Shown here: in pieces, positions 55,359 to 64,000 of the stretch
Layout: every line of letters begins with the position of its first letter
Position numbering within the stretch: the first letter of the stretch is position 1
NCBI RefSeq assembly: GCF_019059575.1
Contig: NW_024881779.1
Span: 602,001 to 666,000 of the forward strand
Length of the DNA: 64,000 bases
Origin: Amphibalanus amphitrite
Taxonomy: Eukaryota; Arthropoda; Thecostraca; Balanomorpha; Balanidae
Direction: 5' to 3'
Made by a program: the position numbers and the translations under genes
The notes under the pieces: generated by a model
Seen by the model: the letters and a program-made list of their open reading frames with translations, nothing else
Database searches by the model: none
Told to the model about the DNA's origin: nothing

Positions 55359-58300
55359 AACCGCAGGTTGTTTGAAAAGACAAACACTATTCGTTAGAAT
55401 TGTGTTTTTCTATTGAAAAACAACCGGAGCGGTCCTTCTCCGGGCTATGTTTTGCAAGTCTGGCCGCGAATTGGGGCAACTTGGGTCAGGCCTAGACTAA
55501 TCCATCAATCTTCGTAAAAAGTTCAGGGTATGGGCTCCCGGAGGCGATCTACCTGATGGCACCGGTCGCTACTCGCTTAAAACCTCGTGGCACGTGGCAC
55601 GTGCGATTCCATTTTCCCCATGTTAAGTCAACGGGGTTTTGGACACTTTTTGCGCGATCGCCAATGGCGGGAAAACGAGCCAAGGAAGAGGTGGTTTTCT
55701 TCCCAGCATTTTATGGCAAACACGTTTGGGTACACGCTAGTGTGCGCCGTATACCCCTCAGAACTTCGGAACGTGTCTTTGCACGAGGTCAAAGTTGAAC
55801 TTTTTTCGCTCCCCATGTTAAGTCAATGGGCGTTTTTGCAGAGACTTTTTCATTCGCTCATTGTACAAAATTATATGATACGATTTTGTTTAAACTTTCA
55901 GGACTTGTTGAGAAAAGACCATAGAACATGTTGTTATGCTTCTTTAAGCTGTGCAAATTCGTTTGTTCTTTTTAGGCTCGTTTAAAAATGAAAAATTTTA
56001 ACATGGAAAGTGAATGGGAGCGTCTTTGCTGCTTAATAACTTTTTACAGTTGAGATATATTTAAGTGAAAAGTTGATAGGTTATACAACTTTTGATGCTC
56101 TTTCCAATGATATATACAACTTTATTGCACGTGGTGCCGTTTTTGAGAAATATAGTAAAAAAGCACGACATTACCGAGATTTGAGCTCAGACCTATATCG
56201 TTACGGTGTCAGGCGGACACGAGGACAGGTGGCGCCGCCGCCGCCCGCATAGCGGCGGGAATGTGAACTAACCTGTTTACCAGAGGGGTGTTCACGGGCA
56301 CCGCACACTGCTGCGTGCGCTGTGTGCGGTGCGTCCAGCAGGCGTGGGGGTAGGGGATGGGTAGGCGGTTCTGACGTCACGGCTGCGTGCGGTGGACGGT
56401 CCGCTGTGGCCAGTCCCGACCGGCCACAGCGATCGCTGTGTGCGGTGACGGAAGGCTGACGTAGGGACGCAGTGGGCGGAGCTTGGAGGCTGTGTGCGGT
56501 CCGACCGCACACAGGGCCCGTGGACAGCCCTCTGATCTATGGTATGGTACCATCGGGGGACCGGCCGCCGTCGGCACCATTTCGGGACTTTGCATCGCAA
56601 TAAAAGGCTTATTTACAATTGAAAATGGACTAGCGAGAGTCGTTATGGAATCAGAATTTGATGCTCTACAAAACTAGGCTATTTTCATTGTGATGGCATC
56701 ACAGACTACACCGCTAAACCCAATAAAGCAGATTTATGTCGCGTCATCGATGATTACATATAATGTTTCTTTGATATATATGTAGTCGGGTCTTTCAGCT
56801 GCGTCCCTCCCCTCCCTCGCCGCGCCGGCGGGTCGGCCATCCGCGGCTTGCCGCCCGCCGGCTGCTGGCCGGTCAGCTGGTCGCCCGCGGCTGTCGGTGC
56901 AGTGCGGGATGCCTACTTGCGGGGGCCGTCGTGGCGGCGGCCCGGGTGGACTGGGCGAGCAATGAGTTGGGGAGCGCTGCGCTGTCGTCGGTGCTCTAGT
57001 TTGTATTGCGTTCGCATGATACGGCTTGAGCCAATACAGAGTGAACTGATTGAGCTGAGCAAGTCTTTATATACATTGAAAAGTAAAGCACTTTTTACTG
57101 CATCTACGGTGAGATGCTAGACAAAATTTATGGTCTAATGGTACCCATTACTTAACAATTAAGTGAATCATTTCGTCGCTAAACTCTCGTAAATTCGTAT
57201 GTCCGCCTCACTATGGAGTTTGGACCGTAACGTATGGCCTTTGCTCAGACAGTATACGAACAGGTGACGGGGATACCTCCCATAGAAGGATGCGACACGA
57301 TTTTACTGCTAAATAGCGGCCGGCCGCCGTGGGGACGTTTTTGTACGACTTATATCTCGGCAACCACTGGGCTGATACACGTGCGGTTTTTTTGTGTGGG
57401 GTAGCTTTTTCCCTTCTTTCACATAGTGTGCTACTCTCGATGCATATGGGTGACCCCTAACGCACGTTCCACGTGCAAAGCCAAGAGGTGCCTGTTTTGT
57501 AATAAGCGCAATAGCTCGCGGTAATTACTGGGCCGATTGCGCTAAAACTTGGCATGGAGGTAGACACTTTCCAGGCGATGCATTTCCATGTGTCTTGGTA
57601 GGGGTGCAACTGCACGTGCGCACGTGCAGGGTGACGCTTCCAGATCTCGAGAACGGCTGGACCGATTGTGTTCAAATTTGGCATAACGCTTGATACCGAT
57701 CAGTAGGTTGCAGTCATTTAGTATGTATTTCCATGTGCCACGATTGGGGTGCAACTGCACGTGCGCACGTGCAGGGTGACGCTTCCAGATCTCGAGAACG
57801 GCCGGGCCGATTGAGTTCAAATTTGGTACACCGCTAGAGACCGATTAGTAGGGTGCCGACTGCCGTGCGCAAGTCAGTTTGGACCCATCTTGCACGTGCG
57901 CACGTGCAGGGTGGCGCTTCCAGATCTCAAGAACGGCTGGACCGATTGCACTCAAATTCGGCAAACATCTAGAGATCGATCAGTAGGGTGCCGTGCACAA
58001 GTCAGTTAGTATGTATTTCCATGTGTCACGGTTGAGATGCAACTGCACGTGCGCACGTGGAGGGGTCGTTTCAAGATCTTGAAAACGGCTGGGCCGATTG
58101 AGCTCGAATTTGGTACACCGCTAGAGACCGGCGAATAGGGTCCCATGCACAATGCAATTGGACACAGCTTGCACGTGCGCACGTGCAGGGTGACGCTTCC
58201 AGATCTCGAAAATGGCCGAGCCGATTACACTCAAATTTGGCACACCGCTATAGATCAGCGAGTAGGGTGCCGTGCACGTCAGTTTGTAGCACACCGACTC

Positions 58301-58422
58301 CGGTCTGCACGTGCAAGGCTCATCCTCTCGTTTGGCGGCGGGCGTTTTTGCTGCGTTTACAAAGGTGCTTGCTCAAACAACCTGCGGTCCCGCGATGCGG
58401 AGCCCAGCATCGCAGATGCTGG
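55359..58422 (+). mobile_element. HINE-like element, copy 14 (tandem duplicate of copy 13)
   Basis: Starts one T after the tail of copy 13 and repeats it almost base for base, insert included, ending with a complete tail at 58,422. The early body follows the GAGCCAAGGAAGAGG type. Confidence 0.9.
56199..57232. mobile_element. Second copy of the CGTTACGGT insert
   Basis: Same boundaries and content as 53,125-54,168 but 10 bp shorter. The differences include loss of one GGCCGGTCAGCT repeat unit and a small gain near 56,990. It was duplicated with its host element rather than inserted independently. Confidence 0.8.
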
Positions 58423-58423
58423 G

Positions 58424-59817
58424 TCTATTGAAAAACAACCGGAGCGGTCCGTCTCCGGGCTATGTTTTGCAAGTCTGGCCGCGAATCGAGACAAGTTGAG
58501 CCTCTCCTAAACGAATCCCTCAATCTTCGTAAAAATTTCAGGGTATGGGCTCCCGCAGGCGATCTACCTGATGGCACCGGTCGCTACTCGCTTAAAACCT
58601 CGTGGCACGTGGCACGTGCGATTCCATTTTCCCCATGTTAAGTAAATGGGGTTTTGGACACTTTTTGCGCGATCGCCAATGGCGGGAAAACGAGCCAAGG
58701 AAGAGGTGGTTTTCTGCCCAGCATTTTATGGCAAACACCTTTGGGTACACGCTAGTGTGCGCCGTATACCCCTCAGAACTTTGTAACGTGTCTTTGCACG
58801 AGGTCAAAGTTGAACTTTTTTCGCTCCCCATGTAAAGTCTATGGGCGTTTTTGCAGAGACTTTTTCATTCGCTCATTGTACAAAATTATATGATACGATT
58901 TTGTTTAAACTTACAGGACCTGTTGAGAAGAGACCATAGAACATGTTGTTTTGCTTCGTTAAGCTGTCAGAATTCGTTTGTTCTTTTTAAGCTCGTTTAA
59001 AAATGAAAAATTTTAACATGGAAAGTCAATGAGGGCGTCTTTGGTGCTTAATAACTTTGTACGTTGAAGATATATTTAAGTGAAAAGTTGATAGGATATA
59101 CAACTTTTGATGCTCTTTCCAATGATATATAGAGCGTTATTGCACGTTGTGCCGTTTTTGAGAAATTAAGTAAAAAAGCACGACATTACCGAGATTTGAG
59201 CTCACACCTATATATGGTCTTGCTCAGACAGTATACGAACAGGTGACGGGGATACCTCCCATTGAAGGATGCGATTTAATGCTAAATATTAGCGGCCGGC
59301 CTCCGTGGGGACGTTTTTGTACGACTTATATCTCCGCAAGCAGGGGACCGATACACTTGCAGTTTTTTGTGTGGGGTAGCGTATACCCTTCTTAGAAGTA
59401 TTTACTATGGATGATGCATGCGGGTGACCCCTACTGCACGTGACACGTGTAAAACGGATAGGTGTCACTTTTGTTGTAATGACAATAACACGGTAATTAC
59501 TTGGCTGATTGCACTGAAACCACACAAGGATGTAGGCACCCGCCGGACCATGCCCTTCCATGTGCTACGGTTGGGGTGCAACTGCACGTGCGCACGTGCA
59601 GGGTGACGCTTCGAGATCTCGAGAACGGCCGGGCCGATTGAGTTCAAATTTGGTACACCGCTAGAGACCGCGCAGTAGGGTGCCTTGCACAGGTCATCTG
59701 GGCCCCAGGTTGCACGAGCGCACGTGCAGGGTGACGCTTCCAGATCTCAGGAACGGCTGGGCCGATTGCATTCAGATTCGGCACACCATTAGAGACCGAT
59801 CAGTAGTAACCGCAGGT
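58424..59817 (+). mobile_element. HINE-like element, copy 15 (first 51 nt and 3' end missing)
   Basis: Begins TCTATTGAAAAAC right after the tail of copy 14. The rest of the head and body are present. The repeat array is cut off at GATCAGTAG at 59,817, where a new head starts. Confidence 0.83.
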
Positions 59818-62115
59818 TGTTTGAAAAGACAAACACTATTCGTTAGAATTGTGGTTTTCTATTGAAAAACAACCGGAGCGGTCGTTCTCCGGGCTATGTT
59901 TTGCAAGTCTGGCAGCGAATTGGGGCAACTTGGTCGCAGCCTAGACGAAATGTACAATCTTCGTAAAAAGTTCAGTGTATGGGCTCCCGGAGGCGATCTA
60001 CCTGATGGCACCGGTCGCTACTCGCTAAAAAGTCTTTTGCGCGCGGCACGTGCGATTCCATTTTCCCCATGTTAAGTCAACGGGGTTTTGGACACTTTTT
60101 GCGCGATCGCTAATAGCGGGGAAACGAGCCAAGAAGGAGGTGGTTTTCTTCCCAGCATTTTATGGCAAACACGTTCAGGTACACGCTCGTGTGCGCCGTA
60201 CACCCGCCAGAATCTCGTGGCACGTGGCACGTGCGATTCCATTTTCCCCGTGTTAAGTCAACGGGGTTTTGGACACTTTTTGCGCAATCGCCAATAGCGG
60301 AAAAACGAGCCAAGGAAGAGGTGGTTTTCTTCCCAGCATTTTATGGCAAACACGTTTGGGTACACGCCAGTGTGCGCTGTATACCCCTCAGAATCTCGGA
60401 ACGTGTCTTTGCACGAGGTCAAAGTTGGAATTTTGCTGTGTCCCATGTTAAGTCAATGGACGGCGATGCCGAGACTTTGCAGAGACATTTTCATTCGATC
60501 TTTGTACAAAATTTTAGAGATAGATTTCGCCCAAACTCTTATATCTTGTAGAGAAAGGAGCATAGTACATGCTGGTATGCTTCGTTAAGCTGGCAGAAAT
60601 CGTTTTTTCTAATAAAGTTCGTTTGAAAATGAAAATTTTTAACATGGAAAGTCAATGGGTGCGTCTTTATTCCTCTATAACTTTTATCTTTAGTAAGACA
60701 TATAGGTGAAAAGTTAATATAATATACAACTTCTGATGCTCTTTCCACTTGTGCATAGAACGTCACTGCACGATGTGCCGTTTTTAAGAAAAGCTGTAAA
60801 AAATCAGGGCTCGACTGTGACTTGAACCCAACCACATTAGAGTATACGAACAGGTGAAGGGGACACCTCCCATGTGCGGACGCGACGCTGATTATTGCTA
60901 ATTATTGGCAGTCGGCCGCCCTGGGGGCGCCTTTGCAAAGCATATATCTCCACAACCGCTTGACCGATTCACTTGCGGTCTTTTGTGTGGGACAGCTCCT
61001 TCCTTTCTTACACGTACTGTGCTATTCTCGATGCGTATGGGTGACCCCTAATGCACGTGCCACGTGCAAAACGAAGAGGTGTCAGTTCGGTAACAAGTCT
61101 AATAACTCTGTAGTTAGTTTGCCGATTGCACTGATACTTGGCATGAATGTAGGCACCCGCCGTGCAATGCATTTCCATGTGTCACGGTTGGGGTGCCGCT
61201 GCACGTGCGCACGGGCAGGGTGACGCTTCCAGATCTCGAGAACGGCTGGGCCGATTGTGATCAAACTTGGCACACCGTTAGGGATCGGCGAGTAGGGTGC
61301 CGTGCACAAGTCAGATGGGGCCCAGTTTGCACGTGCGCACGTGCAGGCTGACGCTTCCATATCTCAAGAACGGCTGGACCGACTGTGCTCAAATTTGGCA
61401 TACCACTAGAGACTGGTTAGTAGGGTGCCGTGCACAAGTCAGTAAGTATGTATTTTCATGTGCCACGGTTGGGGTACAACTGCACGTGCGCACGTGTAGG
61501 GGTCGTTTCCAGATCTTGGAAACGGCTGGGCCGAATGCGATTAAATTTGGTACACCGCTAGAGACCGGCGAATAGAGTGCCGTGCACAAGTCAGTTGGGA
61601 CCCCAGCTTGCACGTGCGCACGTGCAGGGTGCCGCTTCAAGATCTCGAAAACGGCCGGGCCGATTGCACCCAAATTTTGCACACCGCTCTAGACGGGCGA
61701 ATAGTGTGCCGTTCACGTCAGTTTTTAGCACACCCACTCCGGTCTGCACGTGCAAGGCTAATTCTCTCGTTTGGCGGGTGGCGTTTTTGCGGCGTTACAG
61801 AGGTGCTTGCTCAAACAACCTGCGGTCCCGCGATGCGGAGCCCAGCATCGCAGATGCTGGTCTAACATGTTACGAAGCTGTCAGAGGCGGATGACAGGTA
61901 CTATGAATACCCGTCACGACCCCTACCGGTTGACCTGACCTGACTGAAATTTGGCACACCGCTATAGACCGGCAAATAGGGTGCCGTGCACGTCAGTTTG
62001 TAGCACACCCACCCCGGTCTGCACGTGCAATGCTCGTCCTCTCGTTTGGCGGCGGGCGTTTTTCCTGCGTTCACAGAGGTGCTTGCTCAAACAACCTGCG
62101 GTCCCGCGATGCGGA
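59818..62115 (+). mobile_element. HINE-like element, copy 16 (one full and one clipped tail)
   Basis: Head at 59,818. The GTGCGATTCC/CATGTTAAGTC segment and the following roughly 180 bp occur twice (about 60,047 and 60,228), an internal duplication. The array runs from about 61,195 to 61,640. A complete tail ends at 61,860. After about 90 bp of unrelated and repeat sequence, a second tail follows with right inverted repeat 62,087-62,102, keeping only 13 of 34 terminal nucleotides (to GCGGA). Confidence 0.85.
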
Positions 62116-62116
62116 T

Positions 62117-63959
62117 AACCGCAGGTTGTTTGAAAAGACAAACACTATTCGTTAGAATTGTGTTTTTCTATTGAAAAACAACCGGAGCGGTCGTTGTCCG
62201 GGCTATGTTTTGCAAGTCTGGCAGCGAATTGGGGCAACTTGAGTCTGGCCTAAACGAATCGCTCAATTTCCGTAAAAAGTTCAGGGTATGGGCTCCCGCA
62301 GGCGATCTACCTGATGGCACCGGTCGCTACTCGCTAAGAAGTCTTTTGCGCGTGGCACGTGCGATTCCATTTTCCCCATGTTAAGTGAACGGGGTTTTGG
62401 ACACTTTTTGCGCGATCGCCAATGGCGGAAAAACGAGCCAAGGAAGAGGTGGTTTTCTTCCCAGCATTTTATGGCAAACACGTTTGGGTACACGCCAGTG
62501 TGCGCTGTATACCCCTCAGAATCTCGGAACGTGTCTTTGCACGAGGTCAAAGTTGGAATTTTGCTGTGTCCCATGTTAAGTCAATGGACGGCGATGTCGA
62601 GACTTTGCAGAGACATTTTCATTCGATCTTTGTACAAAATTTTAGAGATAGATTTCGCCCAAACTCTTATATCTTGTAGAGGAAAGAGCATAGTACATGC
62701 CGTTATGCTTCGTTAAGCTGGCATAACTCATTTTTTCTTATAAAGTTCATTTGAAAATTAAAATTTTTAACATGGAAAGTCAATGGGAGCGTCTTTATTC
62801 CTCTATAACTTTTATCGTTAGTAATATATATAGGTGAAAAGTTAATATAATATACAACTTTTGATGCTCTTTCCACTGATGTATAGAACGTCACTGCACG
62901 GTGTGCCGTTTTCAAGAAAAGTTGTAAAAAAGCAGGGCTCGACTGTGACTTGAACCCAACCACATTAGAGTATACGAACAGGTGACGGGGATACCTCCCG
63001 TGTGCGGATGCGACACTGATTATTGCTAAATATTAGCAGTAGGCCGCCTGTGGGGTGCCTTTACAAACCTTATATCTCTGCAACCACTGGACCGATTCAC
63101 TCGCGGTCTTTTATGTGGGATAGCTTCTTCCTTTCTTACACGTAGTGTGCTGTTCTCGATGCGTATGGGTGACCCCTAATGCACGTGCCACGTGGAAAAA
63201 GAAGAGGTGTCAGTTCGGTAGCAAGTCTAATAACTCTGTAGTTAGTTTGCCGATTGCGCTGATACTTGGCATGGTTGTAGGCACCTGCCGTGCAATGCAT
63301 TTCCATGTGTCACGGTTGGGGTGCCGCTGCACGTGCGCACGGGCAGGGTGACGCTTCCAGATCTCGAGAACGGCTGGGCCGATTGTGATCAAACTTGGCA
63401 CACCGTTAGGGATCGGCGAGTAGGGTGCCGTGCACAAGTCAGATGGGGCCCAGTTTGCACGTGCGCACGTGCAGGCTGACGCTTCCATATCTCAAGAACG
63501 GCTGGACCGACTGTGCTCAAATTTGGCATACCACTAGAGACTGGTTAGTAGGGTGCCGTGCACAAGTAAGTATGTATTTTCATGGGCCACGGTTGGGGTA
63601 CAACTGCACGTGCGCACGTGTAGGGGTCGTTTCCAGATCTTGGAAACGGCTGGGCCGAATGCGATTAAATTTGGTACACCGCTAGACACCGGCGAATAGA
63701 GTGCCGTGCACAAGTCAGTTGGGACCCAGCTTGCACGTGCGCACGTGCAGGGTGCCGCTTCAAGATCTCGAAAACGGCCGGGCCGATTGCACCCAAATTT
63801 TGCACACCGCTCTAGACGGGCGAATAGGGTGCCGTGCACGTCAGTTATTAGCACACCCACTCCGGTCTGCACGTGCAAGGCTCATCCTCTCGTTTGGCGG
63901 CGGGCGTTTTTGCTGCGTTTACAGAGGTGCTTGCTCAAACAACCTGCGGTCCCGCGATG
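62117..63959 (+). mobile_element. HINE-like element, copy 17 (tail clipped)
   Basis: Full head, body and a repeat array at about 63,325-63,760. Right inverted repeat at 63,935-63,950. Only 9 of 34 terminal nucleotides remain (CCCGCGATG), then unrelated sequence TATTGAGGAAG runs to the window end. Confidence 0.87.
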
Positions 63960-64000
63960 TATTGAGGAAGAGAGAAGCAAAGAGTACGCCGAATACTGGG
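63960..64000. other. Non-repeat flank at the window edge
   Basis: The last 41 bp (TATTGAGGAAGAGAGAAG onward) do not match the array and may be the host DNA that bounds it. Confidence 0.5.

Overview
The window reads as nuclear DNA of a multicellular animal, most likely an invertebrate. That placing is inference: it rests on the mix of element types (Helentron-type rolling-circle elements, piggyBac-like TTAA elements, TA-duplicating and hAT-like MITEs, and a 5'-truncated LINE with a target-site duplication), on spliced-looking open frames, and on the absence of bacterial gene organisation. No rRNA, tRNA or complete host gene could be recognised. Nearly everything identifiable is mobile DNA.

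Layout. (1) 1-19,038 and 48,180-63,959 hold two same-orientation, head-to-tail arrays of one non-autonomous rolling-circle family. Each copy starts AACCGCAGGTTGTTTGA. Complete copies end with the inverted match TCAAACAACCTGCGGT followed by 34 nt that fold into a hairpin finishing GATGCTGG. This is the asymmetric terminal inverted repeat plus 3' stem-loop layout known for Helentron-associated elements (HINEs). Copies are mosaics of interchangeable body modules and carry tandem 125-152 bp repeats built on the palindrome GCACGTGCGCACGTGC. (2) 15,036-17,435 and 19,039-25,401 are nests of TTAA-flanked elements rich in AGGTCA/TGACCT and in long G and C runs, several inserted into one another. (3) 25,783-35,286 is one uninterrupted 3,167-codon reading frame with an N-terminal OTU cysteine-protease domain, three AT-hooks, a Helitron-type Rep (HUH) domain and a PIF1-type helicase. 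All the catalytic residues that could be located are present. (4) 36,470-38,700 holds a 117-bp minisatellite, a diverged second block and fading relatives of it. (5) 38,837-48,100 is mostly unique-looking DNA with one hAT-like MITE, one LINE 3' end, one 98-bp TTAA-family miniature and a few exon-like open frames.

How the parts fit. The Rep/helicase frame is the only recognisable mobilisation enzyme in the window and belongs to the protein class expected to move elements with HINE-type ends. It lies in the same orientation as the arrays, between a head at 17,436 and the next complete tail at 48,526. Whether that 31-kb stretch is one giant unit or an ordinary HINE split by later insertions cannot be settled from this sequence. 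Sibling copies in the arrays serve as empty-site controls, so several nested insertions and their target duplications can be read directly.
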